Shown piece by piece: positions 22,107 to 31,335 of a DNA stretch of 52,771 nt. Each line of letters starts with the position of its first letter. Positions within the stretch are counted from its first letter, which is position 1. The DNA is from Prochlorococcus sp. AG-436-C05 (GTDB lineage: Bacteria; Cyanobacteriota; Cyanobacteriia; PCC-6307; Cyanobiaceae). The position numbers and the translations under genes were made by a program. The stretch is from positions 1-52,771 of the forward strand of contig QCPB01000006.1 in NCBI GenBank assembly GCA_003209795.1, given 5' to 3'. A model generated the notes under the pieces. It ran no database searches. It was given only the letters and a program-made list of their open reading frames with translations, and had not been told where the DNA came from.

Positions 22107-23689
22107 CAAGCTTAATAGCTGAATCTCTTTCACTTAAATTAACTTCGCTAGACAAAAATATAGAGATAAACCTAAATAATGTTACAGAGGAAAAAACTCC
22201 TGATTTAATAATATGGAATATTCTTAATTACCAATCAGAAGATCTAATTAGATTAGAATTATTAAAATTAAGAGAGAAATGGGCGGAAACAAAGATTCTA
22301 ATAATTCTTTCAGGTGAACTTGTAGCCCAAAAATCACCATCTTTAAATGCTGAAGGTTTTCTTTTAAACCCTAGTGTGGATAATGTTCTTGAATCTATTA
22401 ATATTATTTTAAATGGTGGCAGAGTTTTTGATCTCGAGAATAATTCCCAGGTGAAAAACAAAAAAGAAAAATTACTAACATTTAATCAAAAATTACTAAC
22501 ATCGGGCCTTAAACAAATAGATAATGAGATTAATTATATTTTTAGATATGTAAACTCAGACTCAACTCCAGATTTTTATAAATTCATTTTAAAAGGAAGG
22601 TTAAGGGAGCTTATTACTGCAAAATCCTTTTTAATTTTCATATGGGGCAATTCATTAGACCTTTATACAGAAGCAATTTCCAATGAAAATAAAATTACTC
22701 TAGATAATACAAATACAAACACAAATACAATAATTATAAAGGAAAAGAATACTTTAGAAATATGGAATTTAATTTTAAATAGACTTAGAGAGAGATATAA
22801 CTCCTCTAATATAAATATAGACTTTAATAATTCATCAATTATTCTGTCAGGTATAAAGAAGGAATTCATCTCTCGTCTACTAATCAAAATGTTAGATGAG
22901 TTAGATAATTTAATAAAAAATATAAAAGAAAATTATAAAGAAAAAGATTTCAAAGAAGACTTCAATTCTCTTATACATGAACTCAAAATTAATACAATTT
23001 CAAACATAACCGAAGGTTACTTTAGATTAAAAAGAGATAACGAATCTTTATCAATAAATGAATTTCTTTATAAAGAAGTAAATTGTAATGAGATCGATAA
23101 AGAATCTCATGAATCAATAATGTTTATTGAACCAATTTTAAAAAATCAACCTCTTGACTACGATGGAAAATTATTACCCTTATATGAAACAGAATCATTT
23201 CTCGTACTAGAGAATATAATCTCTAATTGGATAATAAGAAATTGTAATTTGTTAGCTTCTGAATTATTTAATATTTGTTCAACTTGGCCAGAGTTAAGGA
23301 CTGTTCTTATTAATCCTGAATTACAGTCAACCAGAAATTTTGAAAGGTTTAGAAATAATATTAATAATTATAATCGCTGGCATGAATATATTTATTTGCC
23401 TATTTATTTATATGAAAGTAAAAGAGAGTATATTGACATAATAGATAATAAATTTACCAGATACTTTAAAAATGAGAATAGAGAAAAAGAACTAGAAAAT
23501 TTGGAATGGCTACAAAAACAAGTTACGTTATTAGTTGAAATAAGAGATGCATTAGCACCTCAATTAGAGATTGCGGTAAAATATATTGGTGATCTTTTCG
23601 TTACTTTACTTACAAAAGTCGTTGGCAAAGCTATCGGATTAGTTGGGAAAGGCATCCTTCAAGGATTAGGAAGATCAATTTCTAAGTAA
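22028..23689 (+). CDS. DUF3685 domain protein
   Basis: This is a large (553 aa) cyanobacterial protein of the DUF3685 type. The N-terminal part resembles a degenerate receiver-like alpha/beta fold (I-I-I-I-A-P-S, D-L-I-I-W-N-I, I-L-I-I-L-S-G). The middle is Asn/Lys-rich and contains an Asn-Thr repeat from (AATACA)4 at 22706-22729. The C-terminal 150 residues are the conserved helical part, ending in hydrophobic G-I-L-Q-G-L-G-R-S. No in-frame ATG exists near the beginning, so the TTG at 22028 is taken as start; it lies in unit 2 of the tandem duplication. It is followed 14 bases later by a thioredoxin-like gene. Function unknown. Confidence 0.8.
   Translation: MLVNFVKEIRNLLLELLSKKSIIIIAPSLIAESLSLKLTSLDKNIEINLNNVTEEKTPDLIIWNILNYQSEDLIRLELLKLREKWAETKILIILSGELVAQKSPSLNAEGFLLNPSVDNVLESINIILNGGRVFDLENNSQVKNKKEKLLTFNQKLLTSGLKQIDNEINYIFRYVNSDSTPDFYKFILKGRLRELITAKSFLIFIWGNSLDLYTEAISNENKITLDNTNTNTNTIIIKEKNTLEIWNLILNRLRERYNSSNINIDFNNSSIILSGIKKEFISRLLIKMLDELDNLIKNIKENYKEKDFKEDFNSLIHELKINTISNITEGYFRLKRDNESLSINEFLYKEVNCNEIDKESHESIMFIEPILKNQPLDYDGKLLPLYETESFLVLENIISNWIIRNCNLLASELFNICSTWPELRTVLINPELQSTRNFERFRNNINNYNRWHEYIYLPIYLYESKREYIDIIDNKFTRYFKNENREKELENLEWLQKQVTLLVEIRDALAPQLEIAVKYIGDLFVTLLTKVVGKAIGLVGKGILQGLGRSISK
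22706..22729 (+). repeat. Hexanucleotide repeat in coding sequence
   Basis: Four units of AATACA (the third reads AACACA) encode an Asn-Thr-Asn-Thr tract in the DUF3685 protein. Such repeats are prone to gain or loss of units by slippage, here without frameshift. Confidence 0.85.
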
Positions 23690-23703
23690 ATTCTCAAACT
23701 TTA

Positions 23704-24255
23704 ATGAAGATATTTCAATATTTACTAATTATCTTAATTATTTTTAGTAGCTATCCAGCAAATGCAGCTAGAGACACTGATAGTTTTGATGGCAATATTT
23801 TTCCAATATACGCAGGTAATGGTTCAATAGTCCCCCCTAAAACAACACTAAAAGATTCATTAAAAAATAAAAGGACATCTGTTCTTTTTTTCTACCTTGA
23901 TGATAGTTCTGAAAGCAAAGCAATGGCTCCAGTAATATCAGGCTTAGATCTATTATGGAGAGAAAATATAGATATTATTGCTTTAACCACAGACGAATTG
24001 CAAAATGAAGAAGCTTTAAAAGAACCAAATCAACCAAATTTCTATTGGAATGGATTAATTCCCCAAACTATCATTCTTGATGGTAATGGTGAAATTAAAT
24101 TTTATCAAAATGGAATGGTTGATTTTGGTGAGTTAAACAATATCCTTTCAGAAAGCACAGGTATCAAAGTAAATAATAATTCGAAATTCACTGTAGAAGC
24201 TTTTAATGAATACAACAGTACAATTTCAGAAGAAAAAGACTTAAATACAGATTAA
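23704..24255 (+). CDS. Lumenal thioredoxin-like protein, possible PSI accumulation factor
   Basis: The 183-residue protein has a signal peptide ending in A-N-A-A (about residues 1-22), so it acts in the lumen or periplasm. A thioredoxin-like fold follows (V-L-F-F-Y-L-D-D-S-S about 59-68; I-P-Q-T-I-I-L-D-G-N-G about 118-128, including the cis-Pro). The CxxC is replaced by D-D-S-S-E-S, so it cannot do disulfide exchange. It resembles the cyanobacterial thioredoxin-like thylakoid protein associated with photosystem I accumulation (Slr1796 type), recognised by pattern only. It lies 14 bases after the DUF3685 gene and 13 before the next, in a same-strand run. Confidence 0.7.
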   Translation: MKIFQYLLIILIIFSSYPANAARDTDSFDGNIFPIYAGNGSIVPPKTTLKDSLKNKRTSVLFFYLDDSSESKAMAPVISGLDLLWRENIDIIALTTDELQNEEALKEPNQPNFYWNGLIPQTIILDGNGEIKFYQNGMVDFGELNNILSESTGIKVNNNSKFTVEAFNEYNSTISEEKDLNTD

Positions 24256-24268
24256 ATTTTTCTAAAAA

Positions 24269-25435
24269 ATGTTATTTATAAATATTACTTTAGTAATTTT
24301 AGCTTTATTAATTTTATCAGACCTATATCTAAAATATTCACCAAGATCTAATTTAGTTTTAATACCTATAGATTATAAAATTAGAAAAAAAGATAACCTA
24401 AACGAAATAATTATTGATTTAAAAATAATTAATCAAAGTAAATCCAAAGAGACGATGGTATCTAATCTGAACTTCGAATTAGACTTTTTTAAAAGCAAAG
24501 GTAATGAATATATTAAAAACTTGGATTATAAAGAAGAGATTTATCTTTATAATGGATCAAGAAAAGAAAACATAAAAAATTATTGGCCAACAACTATTAT
24601 CAAGTCAAATTCTGAAACTTTTATACAGATAATTATAAAGTTTAATAATAATGATTTTAGAAACAAGATTAAATATATCTGGTTAAAATTATTTTGGGAA
24701 AATTACGGACATTTTGGCATCACTAATAAAAAAGATTGTTTTTTAGTCAATTTAGATAGTAAGAAACACAAGCCCAAAGAATTAATTGAAGTTCCTATTA
24801 ATAATGATTATGATGCGATTGCAATAAGAACGGATATTCTAGGATGTTTTGATGAACCATTAGATACTTTAATTAACTACAGCAAAGGGATTGTTAAAGA
24901 AAATGATATTTTGACCATAGGAGAAAGTCCCCTAGCAATTATGCAAGGTAGATATATTTCTCCAGAAAATCTAGAATATAGTTTTTTTTCTAAATTACTT
25001 TGTTATTTTTTTCACCCCACAAGTAGTCTTGCGACAGCATGTGGAATGCAATTACTAATAAACAAAATCGGTGTAACAAGAATAACTCTTTCATTATTTA
25101 TAGGATTTCTTTTTAAATTAATAGGAGTTAAAGGAATATTTTATAGATTAACGGGTTCTGAATCATCGCTAATTGACGATATCAGTGGAACAATAACACC
25201 TTATGATAAAAGCATTGTTATGGGACCACAAAATCCAAAATTATTCTGTCAGAACTTATCAAAATATCTTAATTTAGATGTAGCTGTAGTAGATGTTAAT
25301 GACTTAGGAGGAGTGAAAATTTTAGCCAGTTCAAATAAATCGGTGAATAAAATACTCAAAAGAACCTTAAAGTTTAATCCTGCAGGTAACGCTGATGAAA
25401 AAACACCTATAGTATTAATAAGACATAAAGAATAA
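24269..25435 (+). CDS. F420-0:gamma-glutamyl ligase-like protein
   Basis: After an N-terminal membrane helix (about 1-18) and a beta-rich domain, the C-terminal 210 residues match the F420 ligase superfamily. Its patterns are A-I-R-T-D-I-L (about 188), D-I-L-T-I-G-E-S-P (about 212), D-D-I-S-G-T-I (about 303) and V-D-V-N-D-L-G (about 350). Marine picocyanobacteria are not known to make F420 through this enzyme, so the true substrate may be another gamma-glutamyl acceptor (inference). It is in a tight run of genes: 13 bases after the Trx-like gene, and its stop abuts the ATG of the next. Confidence 0.8.
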   Translation: MLFINITLVILALLILSDLYLKYSPRSNLVLIPIDYKIRKKDNLNEIIIDLKIINQSKSKETMVSNLNFELDFFKSKGNEYIKNLDYKEEIYLYNGSRKENIKNYWPTTIIKSNSETFIQIIIKFNNNDFRNKIKYIWLKLFWENYGHFGITNKKDCFLVNLDSKKHKPKELIEVPINNDYDAIAIRTDILGCFDEPLDTLINYSKGIVKENDILTIGESPLAIMQGRYISPENLEYSFFSKLLCYFFHPTSSLATACGMQLLINKIGVTRITLSLFIGFLFKLIGVKGIFYRLTGSESSLIDDISGTITPYDKSIVMGPQNPKLFCQNLSKYLNLDVAVVDVNDLGGVKILASSNKSVNKILKRTLKFNPAGNADEKTPIVLIRHKE

Positions 25436-26491
25436 ATGAAACAAAATAGATCTAAATTTTTAAAGTTTGAAAATGAAACTAAAGTAACTTATGAGGAACT
25501 TCATATACGCCACATTAACCTTTTAATAGATATTAAAAATAAGGATTTAAATAATTGGTTTTTAAAAATGGCCATTATTAATACCTTTGATGACTTAAAA
25601 ATTTTCCTAAATAATTTAAGGAAAAATAAGAATAAATGTATTATTGCTATTAATGGAAAAAAAATTATAGGTTATTTAAATATATTTCCTTTAAATACTA
25701 AAGAGACATGCTTAAAAATATCTAAGCCTAAGTTAATCAACAAGAACTGCTCTTTAACGCGAAGAGAATTGACATTAGGTTTGATAAAAAAATCAATTTC
25801 TATAACTGGTATTAAGACATCAAGTTGGTTAATTAATTCTGAAATTAACAATAATGACCTTATCTCAACTGCGAGACAATTAGGTTTTCAGCCATCAGAG
25901 GAAATTAAACTTTGGAATGGAAATAACCTTAATAGCTCAATGAAAGAAAGTATTCTAGGTGATAATTTAATTAATGAATTTCAGGAGATTAACAAAGAAA
26001 ATCTTATAAAAGTAGTCAATTTTATAAGATCAAATCAATCTCCTTTAATACGAAATATTTTAGATTTTGATCAAAAAGATATTCTTAAAAGAAATAACTC
26101 AAATAGTGGAGCATTAATTTTTAACAATTCAGTTTTATGTACAATATTAAAAGATATCAATTATCAAAATCAAGAGATTTATACCTTAACTATAAGTAGA
26201 TATTGGGATAACAGACTTAATCCTATTTTAAACGAAATTATAAATAGATTTTTTGTAAGATCCCCTTTTTCTATTCTAAAGACTTATAAAGATAATTTTC
26301 AAATAAATTCCTTTCTGGAGGAATGTGAGTTACAAGAAGTATCTCAAGAGATTATTCTTTTAAGGAATACAATAATTAAAAATGAAGCTAAACAAATTAA
26401 TAAAATAAATCAATCTATAGAATCAATCTTTCAAAAATTGAATCCTCAAGGAACTCCATATCCATCTCCTTTACCCTTAAAGTATAAGTGA
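25436..26491 (+). CDS. Hypothetical protein, possibly GNAT-like
   Basis: The 351-residue protein is conserved in position between the F420-ligase-like gene and ruvX. Segments such as [17 protein letters not shown] (about 67-83), and a second similar stretch around 225-245, are reminiscent of the beta strands of N-acetyltransferase folds. The acetyl-CoA loop (Q/R-x2-G-x-G/A) is not clear. The C-terminal end is Pro-rich ([12 protein letters not shown]). It starts at the base after the previous stop and overlaps ruvX by 4 bases (GTGA), so the genes are translationally coupled. Confidence 0.55.
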   Translation: MKQNRSKFLKFENETKVTYEELHIRHINLLIDIKNKDLNNWFLKMAIINTFDDLKIFLNNLRKNKNKCIIAINGKKIIGYLNIFPLNTKETCLKISKPKLINKNCSLTRRELTLGLIKKSISITGIKTSSWLINSEINNNDLISTARQLGFQPSEEIKLWNGNNLNSSMKESILGDNLINEFQEINKENLIKVVNFIRSNQSPLIRNILDFDQKDILKRNNSNSGALIFNNSVLCTILKDINYQNQEIYTLTISRYWDNRLNPILNEIINRFFVRSPFSILKTYKDNFQINSFLEECELQEVSQEIILLRNTIIKNEAKQINKINQSIESIFQKLNPQGTPYPSPLPLKYK

Positions 26492-26922
26492 AATTTAGAA
26501 AGCCGAAACCAAGATCAATATTAAGTTTAGATGTAGGAATAAAAAGGATAGGATTGGCTTATTGTGACCCTCTTTGCATTACTTCAAATATACTTCCTGC
26601 TTTAAATAGAGTAAAAAACAATCAAGAGATTAAGATTATTAGGAATCATATTGATCAACTTAATTTAACTGGATTTATTGTTGGACTTCCACTTGATGAA
26701 AATGGTAAGGTTACAAGCCAATCATTGGATTGTAAAGAATACGGAGAATTACTTTATTATCAACTAAAACTTCCTTTTTCCTTCGTTAACGAGCATAGTT
26801 CAACATGGGAATCTACTAATAGATTTGGGATTAAGAAAGATAAATCTGGTTTAATTGATAGTTTTTCTGCAAAGATAATTCTTGAACAATGGATCCAAGA
26901 AGGTCCTGAATTAAAAGAATAA
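26488..26922 (+). CDS. ruvX: RuvX/YqgF family nuclease
   Basis: This RNase H-like protein of the YqgF/RuvX family is implicated in 16S rRNA 5'-end processing and/or Holliday junction resolution. It has 144 residues: the first catalytic Asp in [10 protein letters not shown] (about D15), the conserved [11 protein letters not shown] (about 62-72), the Glu segment V-N-E-H-S-S-T (about 98) and [11 protein letters not shown] (about 124). The start is a GTG at 26488, overlapping the upstream stop in GTGA. Confidence 0.92.
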   Translation: MKFRKPKPRSILSLDVGIKRIGLAYCDPLCITSNILPALNRVKNNQEIKIIRNHIDQLNLTGFIVGLPLDENGKVTSQSLDCKEYGELLYYQLKLPFSFVNEHSSTWESTNRFGIKKDKSGLIDSFSAKIILEQWIQEGPELKE

Positions 26923-26976
26923 GTGGGTAAAGAGCATATAAAATATTAGTATAAAAATATATTTAGAAAAATTTAA

Positions 26977-27513
26977 ATGGAAGAACCTAATTCTAAAGAT
27001 AACTATGAGGCAAAAACACTTATATTAAATGACTTAAATGGTAATGAACTTATTTGCTATCTAGAACAATTAGTGAATATTGAAGGAGAAGAATACGCAT
27101 TATTAACCCCTGTTGATACCCCAGTAAGTCTTTTTAAAATTAATGATAAAGATGAACCTGAATTAATCGAGAAGATAGAAAAGAATGAACAAATTCTTAA
27201 AAATGCTGACGCCGTACTGCAAGAACATGACTTAAGACTAATTAGATCTGCAGTCACCTTGACAGTGTCAGGTGAACTTGAAGAACCCGTATATGATGAA
27301 TTAGAAGAAGATCACCTTGAGGAAGATAGTGAAACCTATGAATTGCTAGTAAATTTCAATGTATTAGAACAAGAATATGGCCTATATATTCCATTAGATC
27401 CATTTTTTATTGTTGGCAAATTGAAAGATAAAGGTGCTACTTTAATTGAAGATGAACACTTCGACAGAATCCAACCTTTAATTGAATCAGAGCTTGAAAA
27501 AAATAGTTCTTAA
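26977..27513 (+). CDS. DUF3727 domain protein
   Basis: This is an acidic, soluble protein of 178 residues. It has two related parts, as in the cyanobacterial/plastid DUF3727 group: N-D-L-N-G-N-E-L-I-C-Y-L-E (about 18-30) with Y-A-L-L-T-P-V-D-T-P-V (about 39-49) in the first, and G-L-Y-I-P-L-D-P-F-F-I-V-G-K-L in the second (about 130-145). No catalytic residues are evident. It lies 54 bases after ruvX and 5 bases before the yqeG gene, in a same-strand run leading to proB. Confidence 0.85.
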   Translation: MEEPNSKDNYEAKTLILNDLNGNELICYLEQLVNIEGEEYALLTPVDTPVSLFKINDKDEPELIEKIEKNEQILKNADAVLQEHDLRLIRSAVTLTVSGELEEPVYDELEEDHLEEDSETYELLVNFNVLEQEYGLYIPLDPFFIVGKLKDKGATLIEDEHFDRIQPLIESELEKNSS

Positions 27514-27518
27514 AATTA

Positions 27519-28013
27519 ATGAGATCAATTGTAGAAGCTTATTGGGATTCCAAATTACCAATATATGATATAAGACTTTCACAACTACAAAAAGAAGGTA
27601 TTAATTGTTTATTAATTGACGTTGATGGTACCCTTATAAATAGAAAATCAACCAGGATCCCTAAAGCTGTAAAAGATTGGATATCAGAATCCAAAAAGTT
27701 CTTCTCTTTATATTTAATTAGTAATAATCCTTCAGAAAAACGTATTAGTAAAATAGCTAAAGATTTAGATATTAGGTATAAATTTAATGCTTTAAAACCA
27801 AGAAAAAAAGCAACCCTAGATGTAATCAATGAAATAAAATGTGACTCAAAAAATATTGTTATTATTGGGGATAGAATTTTTACAGATATTATTGTTGGGA
27901 ATAGATGTAATATTAAAACAATCTTAGTTAAGAGATTAGATAGAGATGGCCTGCCTATTAAATTAAATTTAACTTTGTTAATAGAAAAATTAATTACTTT
28001 TTTTATAAAATGA
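27519..28013 (+). CDS. YqeG-family HAD phosphatase
   Basis: This 164-residue HAD-superfamily (subclass IIIA) phosphatase has motif I D-V-D-G-T-L (about residues 32-37), motif II L-I-S-N-N-P-S (about 66-72), the motif III Lys near K-P-R-K-K-A and motif [10 protein letters not shown] (about 116-123). YqeG-type enzymes include phosphatidylglycerophosphate phosphatases in plants and cyanobacteria, which would complement the pgsA product encoded upstream; the substrate here is inferred. The stop overlaps the ATG of proB (ATGA). Confidence 0.88.
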   Translation: MRSIVEAYWDSKLPIYDIRLSQLQKEGINCLLIDVDGTLINRKSTRIPKAVKDWISESKKFFSLYLISNNPSEKRISKIAKDLDIRYKFNALKPRKKATLDVINEIKCDSKNIVIIGDRIFTDIIVGNRCNIKTILVKRLDRDGLPIKLNLTLLIEKLITFFIK

Positions 28014-29092
28014 AAACCTGGGTAATAAAAATTGGTACTAGTATTCTAAGAGGAACAAATAAAATTTCTACAGAAGAAGTAATTGAAACCTTATGTAAAT
28101 CATTCACAAACTTTCTTTTAAAAGGAAATAAAATAGTTTTAGTAACTAGTGGGGCTGTTGGATTAGGCTGTAAAAAATTAAACTTTAAAACAAGGCCTAC
28201 TGAATTAAGTACTTTGCAAGCTACTGCCGCAGTTGGACAAGTAAATTTAATGGCTTTATACGATAAAACTTTTAAAAAGTTAGGTCATAATATTGCTCAA
28301 ATACTAATAACAAAAGCTGACTTTAATTCGCGTAAATCATTCAATAACGCTTCTAAAACATTCAAGAAATTAATTGACTTGAACGTGATACCAATTGTTA
28401 ATGAAAACGACTCTATAGCAAATGAAGAGCTTAAATATGGAGATAACGACACTCTTTCTGCCTTAGTTGCATTAGCTATAAATGCCAATAAGCTTATTTT
28501 ATTGACAGATATAGAAAATTTATATTCAAAAGATCCAAGAAAAAATAAAGACGCCCATCCAATTAAAGAAGTGCACAATAACCAATTAAAAGAAATTAAA
28601 GATAAAAACACAAGTAGCTTAAATAATGAATGGGGAACAGGTGGTATTGCAACCAAACTACTCGCAGCTGAAATTGCAACAAAAGGAGGGGTAGAAGTAC
28701 AACTTGCTGATGGCAGAAATGAAAAAAATTTAATAAATATTTTTAACGAACATAAAATTGGAACGCTATTTTATCCTGTTGAGAATCCTATAAGGAACAA
28801 AAAAAGTTGGCTTTCTCATGCAATTCAAACAGTTGGTAAAATAATCCTAGATGAAGGGGCTTGTCTCGCAATTGAGAAAAGAGGTGCCTCACTTTTGGCC
28901 GTAGGTGTAAAAGAAGTAGTAGGAAACTTTACAGTTAATCAAGCAGTTAAAATTGTAAATACAGATAATAAAGAAGTTGCAAAAGGTATAACATCAATAA
29001 GTAGCGACAAATTAAAAAGTATTTTAAATGATAAAGAGAATACTAATTCATCAATAATTGTCGTTCATAGGGATGTTCTTGCTCTCTCTTAA
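28010..29092 (+). CDS. proB: Glutamate 5-kinase
   Basis: ProB phosphorylates glutamate in the first step of proline synthesis. Of 360 residues, the N-terminal amino-acid kinase domain shows K-I-G-T-S-I-L (about 6-12), V-T-S-G-A-V-G-L-G (about 46-54), I-V-N-E-N-D-S-I (about 127-134), G-D-N-D-T-L-S-A (about 142-149) and G-T-G-G-I-A-T-K (about 208-215). A C-terminal PUA domain follows (about 270-355, G-A-S-L-L-A-V-G). The start overlaps the yqeG stop by 4 bases; lpxD follows after 18 bases. proA is not in the window. Confidence 0.95.
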   Translation: MKTWVIKIGTSILRGTNKISTEEVIETLCKSFTNFLLKGNKIVLVTSGAVGLGCKKLNFKTRPTELSTLQATAAVGQVNLMALYDKTFKKLGHNIAQILITKADFNSRKSFNNASKTFKKLIDLNVIPIVNENDSIANEELKYGDNDTLSALVALAINANKLILLTDIENLYSKDPRKNKDAHPIKEVHNNQLKEIKDKNTSSLNNEWGTGGIATKLLAAEIATKGGVEVQLADGRNEKNLINIFNEHKIGTLFYPVENPIRNKKSWLSHAIQTVGKIILDEGACLAIEKRGASLLAVGVKEVVGNFTVNQAVKIVNTDNKEVAKGITSISSDKLKSILNDKENTNSSIIVVHRDVLALS

Positions 29093-29110
29093 AAAAAATT
29101 CAACTGACAA

Positions 29111-30145
29111 ATGCTTTTAAGTGATTTAATTAATCTCATAAAAAAAGGGAATTCAAAGTTTATTAGTGCAGATATTATTGATGATATAAATATAGAAAAT
29201 GCTTCCTCTATAGAGGAGGCCAAAAAGAATGAAATTTCATTCTTGGAGGAAAATAATATCTTAAGGGAGAAATTATTCCAAACATCAGTCTCAGCTATCA
29301 TTACAACAAATAATCCCGAAATTCTTAATTCACTTAAGTTGTTAAAAATTTCTAATATAGTTGTCGAAAATCCAAGAATTGCATTTGCAGAAGTATTAAA
29401 CTCTTTATATAAAAAAGTTAGTTTCAAATCTGGAATTGATGTTTCAGCCGTTATAGATAAAACTACACAAGTAGGACAAAATTGCTATATAGGTCCTAAT
29501 GTTTACATAGGAGCAAATACTATTATTGGTGACAATAATCATATTCTTCCTGGTACTGCAATTTTAGGAAATGTTCAAATTGGGCACAATAATATAATTC
29601 ATCCGAATTGTGTTATTTACGAAAACACGTCAATAGAAAATAATTGTGTAATAAACTCAAATACTGTGATTGGATCAGAGGGATTTGGATTTATTCCGCA
29701 AGATGGTAAGTGGATAAAAATGCCTCAGAAAGGTAGTGTAAATATTATGAGTTTTGTAGAAATTGGAACTAATTGTTGTATTGATAGACCAGCAGTAGGA
29801 GTTACTTTTATAGATGAAGGAACGAAAATGGATAATTTGGTACAAATTGGTCACGGGGTTAAAATTGGAAAAAATTGTGCATTCGCTGCTCAAGTGGGTA
29901 TCGCTGGAGGAGCAATAATTGGTGATGGGGTTATATTGGCAGGGCAAGTAGGTGTTAATAATAGAGTAAAAGTTGGCAACAACGTAATTGCAAGTTCAAA
30001 ATGTGGAATTCATTGTGACATAGAAGATGGAGAGGTCATTAGTGGTTTCCCCGCGATGAGAAATAAATCATGGTTAAGGAGTTCAAGTATTTTTAAAAAA
30101 CTACCTGATTTAGCAAAAAAACTTAGACAACTAGACAAGCAATAA
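29111..30145 (+). CDS. lpxD: UDP-3-O-acylglucosamine N-acyltransferase
   Basis: LpxD adds the second acyl chain in lipid A synthesis. The 344-residue protein has an N-terminal uridine-binding domain (about 1-100), a long left-handed beta helix of hexapeptide repeats (about 105-300; for example I-G-P-N-V-Y-I-G-A-N, V-Q-I-G-H-G-V-K-I-G) and a C-terminal helix. The catalytic His is in Q-I-G-H-G (about 246). It indicates that this organism makes lipid A-type lipopolysaccharide, in line with lptB elsewhere in the window. It is 18 bases after proB and 28 before leuB. Confidence 0.94.
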   Translation: MLLSDLINLIKKGNSKFISADIIDDINIENASSIEEAKKNEISFLEENNILREKLFQTSVSAIITTNNPEILNSLKLLKISNIVVENPRIAFAEVLNSLYKKVSFKSGIDVSAVIDKTTQVGQNCYIGPNVYIGANTIIGDNNHILPGTAILGNVQIGHNNIIHPNCVIYENTSIENNCVINSNTVIGSEGFGFIPQDGKWIKMPQKGSVNIMSFVEIGTNCCIDRPAVGVTFIDEGTKMDNLVQIGHGVKIGKNCAFAAQVGIAGGAIIGDGVILAGQVGVNNRVKVGNNVIASSKCGIHCDIEDGEVISGFPAMRNKSWLRSSSIFKKLPDLAKKLRQLDKQ

Positions 30146-30173
30146 TTTATTGTCTTACTAAACAAAAAATTAA

Positions 30174-31247
30174 ATGAAAAAATATAAAATTGTATTATTG
30201 TCAGGGGATGGTATTGGACCAGAGATCTCCGAAGTTTCGAAAAAGATATTAAAAAAAGTCTCAAAAAAATATTCATTCGAAATTGAAATCAATGAACAAT
30301 TATTTGGTGGAATAGCCTATAAAAAAAAAGGAGTTCCTGCTCCAGAAGAAACATTAGATCAATGCAAGAGAAGTGATGCCGTTCTATTAGCATGCGTAGG
30401 AGATATAAAATATGACTCTCTGCCAAGAGAATTAAGACCAGAAAGTGGTTTACTTAAGTTAAGGTCTGCATTAAACCTTTTTGCGAACATAAGACCAGTA
30501 AAAATCAGAAAATCACTAATAGATTCAAGTACTTTAAAGAAAGAAATAGTCGAGAATGTAGATCTTGTTGTAGTAAGAGAACTAATAAGTGGCATATATT
30601 TTGGTAAACCCAGAGGACATATAACTAACACTAAAGTTCCAAAAGCTTTCAATACAATGGTTTACGATGCCTCCGAAATAGAGAGAATAACTCAAATTGC
30701 TATAAAAGTAGCGAAACAAAGAAATAAAAAGATATGTTCTGTAGATAAATCAAATGTATTAGAAGTTAGCCAATTATGGAGAGATACAGTTTCTAATATC
30801 ACGTCAAAAGATAAGGATTTATCTCTAAGTAACATGTATGTTGACAATGCTGCGATGCAGCTAGTTAGGGATCCCAGCCAATTTGATGTAATTTTAACAA
30901 GTAATTTATTTGGTGATATTTTAAGTGACCTAGCAGCAATGTTGACCGGCTCTATTGGCATGCTACCTTCTGCATCTCTAAATAATTCAGGGCCAGGAGT
31001 TTTTGAACCAGTACATGGTTCTGCACCTGATATAGCTGGTAAAAACATAGCAAATCCTATTGCAATGCTTTTATCGGCAGCAATGATGCTTAAAATTGGT
31101 TTAAATGAAGTAGAAGCAGCAGAACATATAGAAAATGCTATTGATAGAGTTTTATCAGGAGGATTTAGAACTGCAGATTTAAATAATGGTTCCTGCGAAG
31201 TACTTTCATGCAGTGAAATTGGTGAAAAGATAATTGATGAAATTTAA
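30174..31247 (+). CDS. leuB: 3-isopropylmalate dehydrogenase
   Basis: LeuB oxidatively decarboxylates 3-isopropylmalate in leucine synthesis. The 357 residues include G-D-G-I-G-P-E-I (about 11-18), the substrate-binding Arg cluster (L-R-P ... L-R-S-A-L ... N-I-R-P), R-E-L-I-S-G-I-Y-F-G (about 135-144), the metal-binding D-I-L-S-D-L-A-A-M-L (about 245) and the NAD-binding E-P-V-H-G-S-A-P-D-I-A-G (about 278). It is the last gene of the run before prk. The 88-base spacer contains an AT-only inverted repeat that could be a weak terminator. Confidence 0.96.
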   Translation: MKKYKIVLLSGDGIGPEISEVSKKILKKVSKKYSFEIEINEQLFGGIAYKKKGVPAPEETLDQCKRSDAVLLACVGDIKYDSLPRELRPESGLLKLRSALNLFANIRPVKIRKSLIDSSTLKKEIVENVDLVVVRELISGIYFGKPRGHITNTKVPKAFNTMVYDASEIERITQIAIKVAKQRNKKICSVDKSNVLEVSQLWRDTVSNITSKDKDLSLSNMYVDNAAMQLVRDPSQFDVILTSNLFGDILSDLAAMLTGSIGMLPSASLNNSGPGVFEPVHGSAPDIAGKNIANPIAMLLSAAMMLKIGLNEVEAAEHIENAIDRVLSGGFRTADLNNGSCEVLSCSEIGEKIIDEI

Positions 31248-31335
31248 AAATAATTAATAAATTAAAAAATATTTTTAATTTGATCAAAAAGATGGCAGTT
31301 GACCTGTCAGAATCGATAGATATTGTTTTTAAAAA

